A stretch of DNA of 64,000 bases from positions 9,204,007 through 9,268,006 of the forward strand of contig NC_037592.1 of NCBI RefSeq assembly GCF_003073045.1, given 5' to 3'. The position numbers were made by a program, and so were the translations under genes. The notes beneath the pieces were generated by a model that was not told where the DNA came from, made no database searches, and saw only the letters and a program-made list of their open reading frames with translations. This DNA comes from Pomacea canaliculata. Its lineage: Eukaryota; Mollusca; Gastropoda; Architaenioglossa; Ampullariidae. Shown piece by piece: positions 36,244 to 51,100 of this stretch; position 1 is the stretch's first letter, and every line of letters starts with the position of its first letter.

Positions 36244-37640
36244 GCCACGAGTTTCAGACAAACTCTCCCAGGACAGGATGAACTGTACACACACGCTTAT
36301 CTCACGATTGTATTACATACAGTCTGTACACGAGTGGGCGTTGGTGTGTGCTAAGCACTGCTGACTATTTACACCTGACAAGGCCCAGAGGTTGTTTTAT
36401 AAGAACGGAAAGAAACTCTTGGTTCATCCCCGCGTCATCTCGGGGTCGTTATTAGCGGTGACTCAGCAACAAGGTGTAGATAATGACTGTACTTGTGTTT
36501 ACAAAGACGACTACAACCATTTTTTATAGAACTTGTGAAAACAATTTTGTCTTATAAAACAATATTAGTGTATAAAACCGAATGCATTTTCTTTGTTATT
36601 AGCTTTTTGAATTACGATATAGGGCAGTGGTTCTCAACCTTTTACTTGTGACGCCCCCCTGACGAACAAAGGTAGGTCCCTACATCTTTAAGATGATTTA
36701 TTTATTCTTTCAACTTCTAAGGGTATTGAAATATTCATAATACATGTCTGTTTATAAATAAACAAAGTACTCACATATTTTACTGGTCGGTATGAAGCAT
36801 ATATTAAATACAACTTTTTCCTTTTTCTCGCCCGTGAAAGCCCTGTAAAGCATGTCTCCGTATGTAATCAAATGAATCAAAGTATATAAACAGAGAGTCA
36901 ATTAAATGATAATTAGCAGTTTAGTGTAAGTGTGCGCGCACAGTAAATGTCGGCGTGAGTTGGTAGAGGTGTCCAGAGTGTCACCACCCGAGGCAACGGA
37001 AGTCGCAATCTCCGGCCATCTGCTCACTCCCTGGAGTTCTCGACACAGACCTCATGTGTGAAGTCTTGACCATCCATATCAATAGACTGTAGTCTCTTCA
37101 CTTGAGAAAACGGAAGAAAGTCTGAGACAATTTTGTTTTTGCGTTGGTGACTCTGATTTTTTGAATTTTGAGTCTTTTTAGTGTAAAGAAAGTTTTTTTT
37201 TAAAATTTGTATGAGTGTAAGGAGAACATATTTGTAAAAAATGTCTTTGATGGGTAGTGTCGTAAAGTTTAATATAAAGAATTGTTAGACTAGCTCTTTC
37301 TGTTCATGTTTTTTTACTTGTGTTCATGTTTATATTTGTCAACCTCATGGTACTGGGATTAAAGAATAAGAAAAGAGCCTGTTATGTCTGATGTTATGTC
37401 TCTTCGTTTTGCACTGGACCTCGAAGGTGGCTTTAAAATGAACATTTTACAAAAGAGATTGTAACGAGACATTTTAAGTGGAGAATTATAATCTTAATAT
37501 GCCCTAATATTGGTTAAATATGTTACTCATCTTATTTGTTTATTAATTTGGAGCATTAAACTTATTTCTTAAATTAAGATTATTATTGGCGTGTTAATCT
37601 CGTCAGAAAGCCACAACAGAGTATGTGGATGACAAACCTT
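36244..37640. other. Intergenic between arylsulfatases 3 and 4
   Basis: No gene seen. It holds a possible hAT end at 36625 and AT-rich unique sequence. TTTATT near 37640 (AATAAA on the minus strand) may be the poly(A) signal of arylsulfatase 4. Confidence 0.4.
36625..36690 (+). mobile_element. Possible single end of a hAT transposon
   Basis: CAGTGGTTCTCAACC followed by GTGACGCCCCCC matches the common 5' terminus of Charlie-type hAT elements. I found no matching 3' end (GGTTGAGAACCACTG) in the next kilobase, so this would be a truncated copy. Confidence 0.4.
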
Positions 37641-37692
37641 TATTAGCCATTAAGTCTACTATTACAAATATGAAATTTAAAAATTAAAGGTG

Positions 37693-37724
<32 letters not shown>
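37693..37724. repeat. (CAA)n microsatellite
   Basis: About ten AAC/CAA triplets in the 3' flank of arylsulfatase 4. Confidence 0.95.
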
Positions 37725-37725
<1 letters not shown>

Positions 37726-37978
37726 AGCAACGACAACAACATAGAAATATCTGATTTTCAAAACTTACGGACTGTTTTTCATTATCACTGACTGTTTAAA
37801 TTTGTGTTAGTGTGTTACAGTCTTTCAACAGCGTTGCGAATGCAAGTCAAATATAAAATATCTTTCACCTTTGCATGTCATGTAGAAAAATACTTTCATT
37901 CTGCAATGAATTAAGCAAATTGTTTCAAAGCAATTATAATGCGCGTGACAGAATATTATTTCCTAGCGCGTGTTGTGT

Positions 37979-40900
37979 TCAGCACCACCCAGGACTCCAC
38001 ACACCGCCATAATTCTCAGGATCGGCGAGTGGTTCATCAGGAGGAAAGTTAGCCGGCACCAACGTTGCCTTCCACTCCTCCAGCCTCGTTTTGAGCGATG
38101 CAAGCAGATCCGGGTACAGGCTGGCCACGTCCTGCATCTCGAGAGGATCTTCTGCAGTACAGAACAAAGCAGCATCTGATTATTCGAACAAAATCACTCA
38201 TGTATAATTGCATGGTTAGCTCTGACTGATTGAAGCATTAAAGGATATTAGAGCTTGTGTCTATATACAAATAATCTACTCAGACAGTCCAGTTTTGCAA
38301 TGGGATGAGTAAACAGTTCCTATGGCATAATCAGTAGCAGTCAGGGGACTGGACTTGAGATCTTTTGGAAAGTGAGAATATGGGAATTTATTATTCATTC
38401 ATGTACTAATTTAAAATGTCCCCACCAGAGTAGAAGATACCAACCATTTATGTTAAACAAACTATAGTTGTCAGGCCAGGCTAGGAAATCTTTGCTCTCC
38501 ATCACAAAGTTAGCCAGCTGTGGCGGGGGGTACCACCCGTTCCTATTACCCGCCGAACCTTGGATCAGCTTCCAGTCGCCCACCCTGGTACGAGAACAGA
38601 GAGAAGGTAGTCGAGACCAAAATGGCGAATGAACACGTTGCTGCAGGTCTTTGCCATCACCTAGCAACTAAACCAACACACACACACACACACAGATATA
38701 CATGCACCTAGACACAACATACCCTCTGGGTGGGAATGAGGGTCACTGTCGGTAGGGTACAAAGCTATGGTAGAGCAAGGGAGGGGGATACAGTGGAGAG
38801 CACTCTACCTGATGGCAGCGTTCTGATTGATTTCGTCGATGTTGTAAACAAATTCTGTTCTGGGACTTGTTCCACCGTTCACCAAAGATTCCCACTGACT
38901 GACTCCGTCAATGCCAGGAGCTTAGAAGGTTTACAAAATGAAAATAAAATGAGAGATAATCTTGATTTGTAAATAAATGCATGCTTATTCTTTTTAGGTG
39001 TCTTTATTCACTTTTTGCGTGTATTCTATCTGTTTCACATAAATTATGAACATTATCCTTAAAACAGTGATGTGGACTTGAAGTATGAATGATGTTGCAT
39101 GTTCATAATGACTGTCCATCACTGGAAACAGACTTAGGTACTGACATGAGGTATTAAGGAAAAGATTTGTTATTTAAATTTTAAAACACTTTAAGTGATT
39201 ATAGGAGTGCACGAAAACGAAAGAAATATTTTATGTTCTGAATAAAGAATGTGTTGAGCTTTTCTTTATAAGTATGAGTGTTTCGAAGACGATGGTTCTA
39301 ATTACCAATTAGACATAAGATTTAAAGATGTCTACCTAAGTATATCGTAACTATACCTAAAGATGGGTTGAAAACTTACGAGTTTTTCCCCCGACGAGTG
39401 TCATTAATGTTGGAAACCAGTCCACGATGTGCATCATCCTGACCACAAAATAAACAACAGCCTTTAAAGTCTGCAGGTAGCCAACGTCGCCTTATTTTTC
39501 TCTTTAGTGTCCTGTTTCTTTCCCTGGATCTCTCAAACAGATTAGCAGAAAGAAAGATGCAAGCAAAGAAAATAATCTTTACCCGTTATAAACGGTCCCC
39601 GGCGTCTTAAACAGATTTTTGCTGTACACAAGTCCCTTCCCTCGAGTTCCGCCCTCCCAGATGGTAGTCTTCGTTCCTCTAAAGGCCAGTTGCTGGCCCC
39701 CTGGTTGGGATCTCCTCCATTCTGTGGAACAGTCGAGAATCAATTACATCCACAGTCCTTGTGAATGTACGAACTGTTTGAAATCACAGTTCACAGTGTG
39801 AAGTAGTAAAGCCATGCAGTGCATTGTATCAAATGAAACAAGAAAGTTCAAGTTGGGCTCTCATTTACTTTTGATATATCTTAAAACTATTTTTAATGCA
39901 TTTGCACATTAATTATATATATGCTCTGTAAGTGTAGTTCTTGACCAAAGAACTACAGGTCGTTAGAAGAAGTGAATATAAATTGCAAGCATAAATCAAA
40001 GGACTACGTGGTCCACCCACGTCTGTAGTGAAGACAAGCAGCATGTTGTCTGTGTAGCCCCGTCTCTCCAACACCTGTGTTATATTCCCAATAGCTTCGT
40101 CCATGGCGGCCAGCATCCCTGGTTACACAGAGAAAGAGGGTTGAACAACTAGGGATAATAGACGAACGAAAACATACTTTCACCTCCGCAAAAATCAGTT
40201 TTGGTCTACAAAACACAGCACATGCAATTGTAGAATATCTCTAAATCAATAAAAACAAGTAGCTCAATACTGTTGATTGGATTTTGTTTTTATATCAGTG
40301 TTAATATTCAATTCTTGATACGGTGAGAAGTCCAACAATAAGAAAAATCGGACTTGGTAACAGTTACATAAAAAAGTGGATAGCTTATGTTGAAATCACA
40401 ATAATTTGATGATCCATTGATGTGCACGTGTCAGCAGTACCTTAGGAACCTTTAAGCACTAGAAGTACTCATTTATTTTCTTTATTTCAAAGAAGTCTTT
40501 AACTGGCTTACCACAGAATGTCCTTCTGTTAGCGTCTATAATATGAGAACAAAAGGTTTCTTCGTATAATACAGGCACCTGAAAACAAAGTTTTTTTCTC
40601 GGTATTTTAGATACTTTATATCTATATTAATATATATTATATATACCACACATAAATCCGAGTTCACATACAAACGCACGCATTCATTTCCAAGAGCTCT
40701 GCTCCATACCTCTAGAGGAAAATGAACAGCTTGAAATGCAAGGTACAGGAAGAGAGGTTGAGATGTGTTGTGTGTTTCCAGGATGTCTTGAGCACGGCGA
40801 GAAAAGGCAAACTGAAATAAATGTCAACATAAATGTATTCATCTCGTCATTGTCCAGGTTAGTATTGTTGCTTGTATACTTCACCTGTCCTACAATTACA

Positions 40901-43634
40901 CATCTCAACCCTTATTCCACTCCTACCTTATTCATCATCATTTAATTGATATTTTAATTGCAAAATCGTAACTGTAACAGCAAAATTGTGATATCATATA
41001 AATCAACACACACGAGGTTTTTTAAATCATGATTTTTGAATTATCATCATATACAGTAATACCTATTCTTGTATATAACCTTTAGATTATTGTCATACAA
41101 ATTAGCACTTAAATTGTTGACTCTGGATGCTAAACTACCATCAACATTGTCATCAGCTGCTGCTGCTGTTGCTGTAGTCGTAATGCAGTTTTTTTTCTTT
41201 GTGTCGTGAATTGAAAGAAAACCCGATAGACACACCAAGTGAAGATAAATAAAGTATACGAATGATGAAGGACGTACTGTGGAGTAGACTCCAGTATCGT
41301 TCATCTCAACGCCTTCATTCAAGCGGAAGTCCAGGAATCCTTCTAAAATTATAGAAGACATGATATTTGAGGAACATTTAGACAAATAACTTTTGTGATC
41401 AGAGTTGTAAATGGTGAGATGACTATTAAAATATATTATTCAAAACTCTTTTCCTATTAGCAACATTTTCCCCATAGACATTTTTTGTTGTTCCTGCACA
41501 GAAGTTGCAAACAACACTAACAATAATAAGGTAGGAAAAAGAACAATGGGCCTGCACAACTGTATCAACACTTATATATTGTTATTGATATTGATACAGT
41601 AGTAAATACAAAGAGCTCATATCAGTTTTTACTATATTTTGTAAGCACATTTACTCATATATCGCGCAGAGTAAGTAATGAAGACCTTACGGTGCTCGTG
41701 TCTGTAGTAATCTTCGTCTGCATTGTAGTAACCATAGAAACTGTCGAATCCTCGAAATGTTGGCGTGTACTTCCAGTTGCAGAACCCAAGGTGCCATCTA
41801 GGTAAGAAAAAAGTACAGAAAATGCATCATTCAATTAATTATTTGGTGACTTATCTCTTAGAAAGCTAACTCCATATGAGGCATTCTTTGAAAGACTAAT
41901 TACCACTTGCCGCAACTCAGCGTGAATGCAAAGAGGAAACAATTCATTAGAGCGCATTTTTTTCAGTTAGTGCATCGAAAACATGTGTAGTTACAGCATT
42001 TGAGAACCAACCACACGTGCGCAGTCTAAATATTGTTGTAGGAGGAAGCCGCTCAGTGTGTCGACATCAGGACACTAGAGGAACGGACACGATGTCGGCA
42101 TCAGGACACACATTGAGCACACAGTGGACTGGTATTTAGCTTACACAGTCAGAGCACAGTTTCGACAGTGACTCGCGATAAACTTCCTGTTTCCTCTTTA
42201 TGCATGCGCGCGCACCTTCACGTTATGTCACGTGCTCACTTGCCGATCGCGTGCGTGGCGTAGCCCACGTCCTTCAGGCCCTGTGGGAGCGTCGTCACGT
42301 TTTCAGGTAGAAACGCCGGCTGCATCGACCCAATAATCATGTGCTGGAAACAGTTTGTAAAATAGAGACTGAGGGAGAGTCAGGAATATTTTAAAACTTT
42401 CTTGTGATTTTCATGTTTTTTTAATTAATTAATTAATTTATTTATTTTTATATTCATCAGTAACGATGATAATCAAACACGAAAACTAGGGATTGCATAT
42501 GACATTAATATGCAGGCATACTAACATACAACTACATCCTAAAATTAAAAAAAAAAAAACAACCACAACTACCGAGTTTATCAAACCTACCTGCAATCCA
42601 GTGTGGAAAGGGAAGTAACCTGACATAAGAGCGCTTCTCGATCTGCGGAGTTATCGAAACTTCCATCAGTGTTATGATTTCACAAACAACTCACACGTGC
42701 ACTGACTCAAGCATGAATGAAACTATAGCTCACATGCTTCATACTCATTTCTACTTTTTCCATTTACTCGTTCATTCAACTTTCTCAAGCAATGCGAGTT
42801 TCTGTGTTTGATCTTCGGAATTTGTTAATTTTATAATTGGAATTTTTCGATCACTGAAACAACTCAGCTGTTGATGACTGACTTACGGAGAACACAGAGG
42901 CTGTACATAAGAGTTGTTCAGCACTATTCCATTCGTGGCCAGGTTGTACAAGTTCGGAGAATGTAAGTTCGGATCCTCCCAGTTCACATCTGCCCATCCT
43001 GTACGAAAGACTTTTTTAATAATTACACAGAAAAACGTTATTAATTTAAAAAAATTCAATAAAAGAGGAAATGATAAGGGTATGTTGTAAAAATGTCGTT
43101 TGACATATCTCTTACGGCTGATCAAGTTATATCAGAAAAAAGGATTACATTCCACCTAAGCGCCTTTAAACTGTAAATTTTATAAACTGCTGCTTTTAAC
43201 ACATATGCAGGATAGAATAAAGCAGCATAAAGAAAATCTCCATGCATTTAGTGCATTAACACGTGAGAATAATATACCGCTAACGATTATGATAAACTGG
43301 TAATTATGTTTCAGACTTGATAACCGTCAGAACTTCCTAATATTTATTATATTAATGCGTTTTGACATAGAGAATACAGATATAAATATATAATTCAAGT
43401 TTGGCGGAGATGTTCTTTGCGCAAACCTGATTTAGTTTTAGAATTTATATCTTTTCGTTTTTAAGAAAAATGTACTGTGACAGCTGCTGTTAACTTTTTT
43501 TGGTTACCTAGATCATCAGCAATGATGAAGATGATGTGAGGAAGATCTGAAGCCCGAGGTTTGGCATGGATGCAGGTTATGGAGGATAAAACTATCACTA
43601 GACAAAACAGCGACTTCGGGAGCTTGTCATCCAT
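37979..43634 (-). CDS. Arylsulfatase B-like sulfatase 4 (14 exons, one frame break)
   Basis: Exons: 43508-43634, 42887-42998, 42591-42642, 42240-42343, 41691-41797, 41278-41342, 40710-40811, 40512-40578, 40021-40118, 39583-39721, 39380-39438, 38809-38920, 38445-38584, 37979-38151. Every exon matches the family plan except exon 10, which is 139 nt instead of 140: one base is missing in GGCCTTTAGAGG, where sisters read CCTCTGAGAGG or similar. As written the frame is lost from there; with the base present the product would be 485 aa. The signal peptide (SLFCLVIVLSSITC), [32 protein letters not shown] and the C-terminal YGGVWSPGWC are all present. Because a single homopolymer-adjacent base separates it from an intact gene, I call it a gene and flag possible assembly error. 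Chosen start: the ATG of MDDKLPKS, which gives a first exon of the family length (127 nt). Confidence 0.82.
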
Positions 43635-44261
43635 CTCTGTGATGATGTGGAAGCAAAGGCGACCAAGACATAAATGAGACCTGGTAAACAGACGATTATG
43701 TAATGACTTATCACAATGCAGGCTCAAGAGGAAGCTTTTGTCTCGAGTGTAAAGGTGTAGAACTGTAAAACTGAGCCTCTTTGTGACCGTTGCTATGTAT
43801 AACCACACTATGAAGGTCCTGTAATTTTTCTTTTTTTCGGTGTCTTAACTTCAGGTGAGTCAGCAAAACCGTGGAGATAACGAAGGTTGCTGTCGTTGAG
43901 GAGACAGATGCTGCAGGCCCTCAGATTACAGTCGAGTGCTTGGAGGGCTGGCGTCCAAAATCCAGTGCTGCAGACTGTAGGTGGTTCAGTCTCATGTGTC
44001 ACGTGGACAGCCTCCCTCACACCCTCCACACCATCCCCACCCAAACTCTCCCCCAAACTCTGTTAATCCGGCTGCTAACAATGCCCTGGCTCTTTAGTGG
44101 CTTTATTCTTAAAAGTAAAATCTATATATTCGTTTGTTTACATATCTGAGACGCTTCTTTATGGCAGAGTACACATTGTTGTATTTTGGCATCCTTGAAA
44201 GAGGGTAATATTTATTTATAAACGTGACCATGTTTTCACTAGATGCTTCACTTAAAAAAAA

Positions 44262-44348
44262 ATCACCGATAATGATGATAATGTGAGGAGGGCTTGAAGC
44301 TCGAGGTTTGATGTGGCCATACCTTATGGAAGCAAACAAATCCGGCAC
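44262..44348 (-). pseudogene. Isolated arylsulfatase exon-1 relic
   Basis: The minus-strand frame [18 protein letters not shown] matches the end of exon 1 of the sister genes ([19 protein letters not shown] in copy 4), with the metal-binding Asp-Asp changed and no splice donor. No further exons are found before arylsulfatase 5 begins. It is the remnant of a lost array member or of a partial duplication. Confidence 0.7.
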
Positions 44349-44989
44349 ACAAACTCACTAATTTCTAAGAAATGAGCCTAAAATAGCAGAACAGTCACCG
44401 TGTGTCTAACCAGAACGTGTCAATGTAGGTACAAAAAGCAGTGTGCACGCAGTCACGTGACATTAAGGGTCAAGCACCGACGGCGTGTTTATCACTCAGC
44501 GCGAGATAACGGTTGTGACTGTTGTTAGAAAGGCGCGTGCAAGCTTAGACACATTAACTAGAAACTTAGGAGCATTCCCTGAACTACACAGAGCATCATT
44601 CATTCCATTATGTCATCAAAGCAGACCGCGACCATTTCCTACGGTTGAGCGATCTGTCGATAATTATAAAGTTATGTCATTTTAAAATTAATTTTAAATA
44701 ATTTCCCTAAAAATTAATTACTTAATTATATCCATTGAAAATTGGTGATAAAATTATAGCACCTAAAACTTGTAGTTTAGCTTTAGTAGCCATCGTTTGT
44801 TTATGTGTCGGCAAACGAGGAAGAAACAAATTACTGGATGTATAAAGGATTGTATCAAGTTTCAAACAAAGAATGTCACAAGAGATCACTCCTCCTGTTT
44901 TTGGTATGTTTTATTTGAGAAAAGTATCTAACAATCGTTTGACAAAGAAAAGACTTTCATATTCTCGCTAGAGACCACACTGTGTATGT

Positions 44990-45050
44990 CTTTCTTTCTT
45001 TCTTTTTCTCTTTCTTTTTTTCTTTCTTTTTTTTCTTTCTTTCATTCATT
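44990..45050. repeat. (TTTC)n low-complexity tract
   Basis: Imperfect TTTC/TTCT repeats just beyond the 3' end of arylsulfatase 5. Confidence 0.9.
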
Positions 45051-45112
45051 TTCTTTCGATCATTTGTGAATCAATTCTAAGATCACGAAGAAAAATCTCT
45101 GCACATGTGGAT

Positions 45113-48100
45113 TCAGCACCAGCCGGGAGTCCAGGCACCTCCATAAATTCCTGGGTCAGCAAGTGGGATCATTGGCCGGGTAGTTGGCCGGAACTAGATT
45201 CTTCCTCCACTCCTCCAGCCTTGTCTTCATCATTTCCAACACATCGGGCTTTTTTGTTACCAGATCTTTCTGTTCGTAAGGATCGTCTGCCAAAGTAAGA
45301 AAGCGAAGGGAAAGTTAAGCCTATTGCAAACCTAATGCACTGCAAAATAAAAGTATCAACTACTTATATTAAAATACGAATTTTAAAATATCAATAAGGA
45401 ACGGGTAAAAATTTTAAATATTGACATAGATGGAAAGAGGTTGAACGGTTATAATACACATTTGAAGTAAGAAATTTGTGTATTTCTGTCCCAAAAACTC
45501 GCCTTTGCACGTAATACATGGCAAAAGAGAGACTGCGAAGAACGCTACATCGATACAAATAACGGGGAACATTCTTTTGTTCCTGAATATTTTTTGTGAT
45601 AATGAAAATGCTGTAAGAAAAATGACCACACATCATTTTATGATTTGAAAGTTGTGTGTCAATTTTTTTATATTATCATTAATTTTTAATACTGCTACTA
45701 CTAATTAAAAAACAAATTCAAGGGAGACTAACCAGTATATTTTGCACTACTATGCGCTTTTCAACTTTGTAGTACCCTCCCTTCACTTCATTGTGTCGCT
45801 GCCAGTGTGCTTAATGTTAATTCAACTTTTGCATCTGCCATGCTGTTCCGCAGCGAGTTTGATTAACTTTCAATTAAATACCAATATTTTGGTTTTACGC
45901 ATGATATTATTATGTACAACTTTCTTTTTTCCCTTCTTTGAGTCAGTAAAGATAAAGCACAATCATGAATAATCGATGAAAGTTTATATTATTTGTTAAA
46001 AGTAATATAGAGTGTTTCAGTGTAATTTAAAGTGTTACTATTTGATCATTTGACCATCTGTAGAAATTACTATCTGGTGTAAAGACAAAACCCTAACCCT
46101 TGAGGTTGTACAATCTAAAGGTGTTGGGTCCGCTCTCTGTGTAGTTAGCCTCATGAACAGCGCTGCCAACACTTGGTGGCGGATACCATCCTGTGTAATT
46201 TCCTGGTGAACCCTGGATCAGCTTCCAGTCTCCCACCCTGTAGCGAAAAGAAAAATCAGATGCATAGTCAAACGATATTCACCATAGCCAGAAGACCATT
46301 ACCTCGGTAAAAAAAAAAAAAATAATTGCTAGCACTGACGTCACTCAATTAAGCAAATTAAGTAGTCTGGCCTTCAGTTACCATGCGGTCATTAAAGCAA
46401 AACGCTAAACAGCAACAACTGAACACAGTCAATGATTAGGGAGATTTATTTACGAAGGTGGTAGAAGCATTTTTTTGTGTGCATAGCTCTCGCCAAATAC
46501 ATGAAAATAGTTATTCACTTTGTAATAAATAAGCTAATATAATAAAATAATAATTACAAAGTAATGGATAACACCAACAGAGTAAAAGGGGAAATTACAG
46601 AACTATAAACTTATGGGGGTTCTGGAATCATAAAGAGAGAGAGAGAGAGAGAGAGGGAAGGAGAAAATAAAGAAAATAAGCGAAGAGAGAAAAGAGAGAA
46701 TGGAAGAGCGGACGTACTGACACGATGAGGAAGGCAGAAGAGGAGAGAAGAAAGGAACGAAAGTATCATCTGACCTGATCGCAGCGTGCTGAGAGATTTC
46801 GTCAATGTTGTAGACAAATTCTTTTCGTCGACTTGCCTCATTATTAACAATGGATTCCCACTGGCTGACTCCATCCATTCCTGGTGCTACAGAAAATGGT
46901 CATGTCGTGAATATACATCATTCTTTCGGTGTCTTTTAAGTAAATTTCAGGTTTTCTGTTTTTAAATTTTTTTGTCAACAAAACTACCATTCAAAGCAAT
47001 ACATAAAAAACTGTAGACACGAAACGCAATCTTTTCATTGATAATGATTATTAATGATGTGAGGATGGTGGGTGACGGCTGATAATAATGACAATAGCAC
47101 CTTTTCATTATCTTTTTATTCCTTTTGACATTCAGTAGTAATAAGTTTGGGCAATTTTAATCACAGCCGATGTGGGAGCGACGATGGACTACATGTTTCA
47201 ATTAGAAAACAGAAATATGAGTCACAGGTTGACATGTCTAAGTGTCAGACAAGTAGTTAGGTACTGATGAATGAAAAACATTACTTACGGGTTTCCCCCT
47301 TGACGAGTGTCATAAGTGTCGGAAACCAGTCAACAATGTGCATTAACCTGACAATACGATTAAAAATGCTCAAAACAACAACCAGTAACCATGTGTAGTC
47401 TCGTTAATAAGGCATTAACGTGATCACATAATACATTCGACATAAGTATAGCATTAACTTTAATCAACAAAAGAAATTAATCTTACAACAACAAAAAATT
47501 AGACTACCGAAAAACACACACTCCAAACATGCCTAGTAATTAACAGGACAAAAATTAACAAGAAAAATCGTTAATTATTTACTTTTTTGTTAATTAATTA
47601 AACAGTGAGTTTAAGAACGAGTTTTCTGATGAAAATTACTCGCTAGTCTAAAATGTTCGATATTCTCCTTTTATTTTAATCATATTTTATATTCTGTTTG
47701 ATTTTTGCTACCGGTCCATCCTCCGTTCCATAACCACTGATATCTGTAACTCATTTCCACGTTTAACCATAAGCCGCCCCTAACCCTGTAACTTCTAGTT
47801 TCATGGGGTTAGTTTCTGATGTCTCACCCATTGTAAACTGTTCCCGTCTTCTTGAAGAGATTTTTGCTGAACACAAATCCTTTGCCACGTGTGCCACCCT
47901 CCCACAAGGTATGCTTGGCACCCCTCAAGGGCCAGTTACTGCCTCCGTACATGGGGTCGCCCCCATTCTGGAAGAAATAATTTTTTTTCAAGTCATGGAA
48001 TGTTGCAGGTCATGGTTGTGACTCAGAAGTAGGCCTCTGAGTTTTCAAACTACAGTGTCAAGACGGAAATTATTAAAGCTCAACATCAGACTTACATCGG

Positions 48101-51100
48101 TGTAGTAAAGACCAGCAGCAAGTTGTCCATGTAACCTCGAGCTTCTAGCAACTTCGTCAGGTTACCAATCGCTTCATCCATGGCGGCAAGCATCCCTGTT
48201 TGAGGATAGAATCACAGAGCTATTGTTACTCACTCGTTGACTCACTGTTTGTCTTTATGTCTGTCTGTGACTCTGACTCATTCCGCCACATCAGTGATGG
48301 ACAGGGTACTCACCACAGAATGTTCTTCTGGTCGTGTTCCTTATGTGAGAGCAGAATTTGTCTTCGTATATTTTCGGAACCTTAAATGCAAAAGAAACCC
48401 GAATAGTTAAAATAAAATAGTAGCAACTTGCTTTGATTAGTAATATATCCTTTTTCTATTTTCTAAAATTATACAAATAAACAAATTTAATAAGATAAAC
48501 ATCAGATAATGCTTTGTTTTGTATTTTCCTGTAAAGTAGCCTTTTTTCTCACTGAATCAATACAAACACAGGTACATGAAAGAAAGTTCTAGAAAGAATG
48601 TGTTACACAGAAATAAGCCAGAAATAATTCCAATGTAACCAATAAACAAAGGAACTAAACCCCCTCACCACTCTTTATGAACGTTTACCTGCAGTGGGAA
48701 GTGAACAGCCTGAAAGCCTAGGTACAGGAACAGAGGCTGGGACAGGCTGTGAGTGTCCAGGATGTCTTGAGCACGTCGAGAGTACGCCAACTGGGAGACA
48801 TCAAGAAGTGGGAGATGCCTCAACGAAGTCTATCGCCATTAACAGCAGCAACCACCACGACTACAACATAGTCCTCACTTCATTCTATCCCGACATTGTC
48901 TCGAAGGTAAAGTACGGCTTAACTGTGGTTGTAATGGTGATGTTTGGTGCTGGACTGAGTGGAGTTGGTAGTGGTTGCCAGAGCTCAGTCGTCAATAATC
49001 TGTATACATTTATGTTTTGTTTCTAACATTTTAACTGCATAATTCATTAAAAGTTTATTATGCCATTTCTTTGAACATTTTTGTAATGCATGGGTTTGTA
49101 ATTCTGGAGAGTTGCGATTGAGCAGCAAGTAGCTCAGGGAAAACAAACCGTAGAGTAGACGCCTGTGTCTTTCAAGTTAAGCTCTTCGTTGAATCGAAAG
49201 TCGAGCCCGTTTTCTGTGTGAAGAAAAAAATATAAAAAGAACACGATTAGACACATGGAAAGGCAGTGGTACTACGCTGATGGCACATACTATGACCATC
49301 GCAAAAGAAGTTTTCAAACTGAGTAAACCATACACACACACGTTACATTTCCAAAATTCTGTTAAAATACAAATAAAGATAAAAATATCAAGGTATTATA
49401 AACCTATTTGATCTTTAAAAATACCCGGTAAAATAAGTAATGTGAGAGGGAATAAGACCCACAAAGCAGTGTAATAGAGACCAACCATTGACGTGAATGT
49501 AATAATCTTCATCAGAATTGTAGTAGCCATAGAAGGAGTCAAACCCTCGGTAGGTGGGTGTGTACTTCCAGTTGCAGTAACCAAGATGCCACCTGCATGA
49601 CATAAAGTGACACACGGACTCACTCACTGTCCAGATAAACCCTATCCGTTGGCGACCTATTACAGACACACCAAAGCTCAGTAGTTCTAACCCAACTATC
49701 AACACTCAAGACGCACAACTTTCTTAGTTTTAAATGATTGGTTTTTAAGGTTGAGAAAAGAGGGAGGATGAAAAGATACTTCGCTTACTTCCCAATGGCG
49801 TGGGTCGCGTAGCCGTTATTTTTCAAAGCCTGTGGAAGTGTCGTCACGTTGTGAGGCAAGAAACTTCTCTGTCTCGCATGGATGACGCTATGCTGGAAGT
49901 ACATGTGTGACGTTGACATTAATAATACTGTCATGGTTAATGATTTCAGTATTCACGGTCTACATCAAATATCATGTTCAACATTAAATTTAGTGATGCG
50001 GACGTTGTATGCTGTCGTGGCTTTTTGCAGATGTAGACGTGAAATATTTCTTCTAGCTCGGTTTAGCCAAACAACTTCTTTAGTGCCAGAAGACATCGTC
50101 CAGTGCTATCCTTTTCATAGTTTCCAAGTCGTATTCGTCAAAATCAGTTTTCTGAGAGTATTCCTCACGTATTTTGAACGTAGCCATGTGTCACACTGTA
50201 CCACGATAAACATATTTGTGGAATGTGTCACGTGGCACGGCGTTAGCTAATTTCTTGTCAACATTCTCAGGTGCTACAATGTTCCTATCATCAGCTTTTC
50301 TGGCCAGACCCTTCCACACTAAACATAACCATCCTGGTGCTTCTGCTACATTATAAAAACAATGGCATCCATCACCTGCATTCCTAAACGAAAAGGGAAG
50401 TAACCGGACATCAGCGCAGATCTGGACCTGTACAGCCAGGCAAACATAAATACTTGAATACAGGTATTTGTTTGCACCTGCCGATGTAAGTTAAATATTT
50501 CCTCAATTACATATGGACGCAAGATATTACTTTAACAAAAAGTGTATTGTAAGTATTGAAACTGCATGATGCTTAGTATAAGTCATTTTAATTACGAATA
50601 GCTATTTACAGACACATATACTGTATACTTTTATACATATATAACTTACACGTACACTCAAGGTATGAGCTTGTGTCTATTTATACCGTTAGTACAGGTG
50701 TACAACTCACGGGGAGCAGAGGTACTGTACGTAGGAGTTGTTAAGAATGATTCCATTGTGAGCGAGCTGCTGCAGGTTGGGGGTGTGGATGTCAGGGTCT
50801 TCCCAGTTGACATCGCTCCAGCCTGTCCACCCGATGGGGACAGACAAGTTAGGAAAGTCTAAACTTATCAACATGAAAGTACACATGACGCATCTAATCT
50901 TTTGAAAGTAAAAAAAGCATAGAATTAAACTAAAGGCCTTAAATCTTTTAAAATGAAATTACCTGTAATGAAATCTTTGAAAATGAAATGAGTTTGTTGA
51001 TCATCTTCTTACCAAGGTCATCGGCGATGATAAAGACGATGTGAGGGGGTTGTGAAGAACGACGATGAACCACGTCTTGTGCTCAAGTATATCAGAAGGA

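Larger units (their letters stand above)
43635..45112. other. Intergenic between arylsulfatases 4 and 5
   Basis: It contains an arylsulfatase exon-1 relic (44262-44348) and a CT-rich tract (44990-45050). Otherwise no gene seen. Confidence 0.4.
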
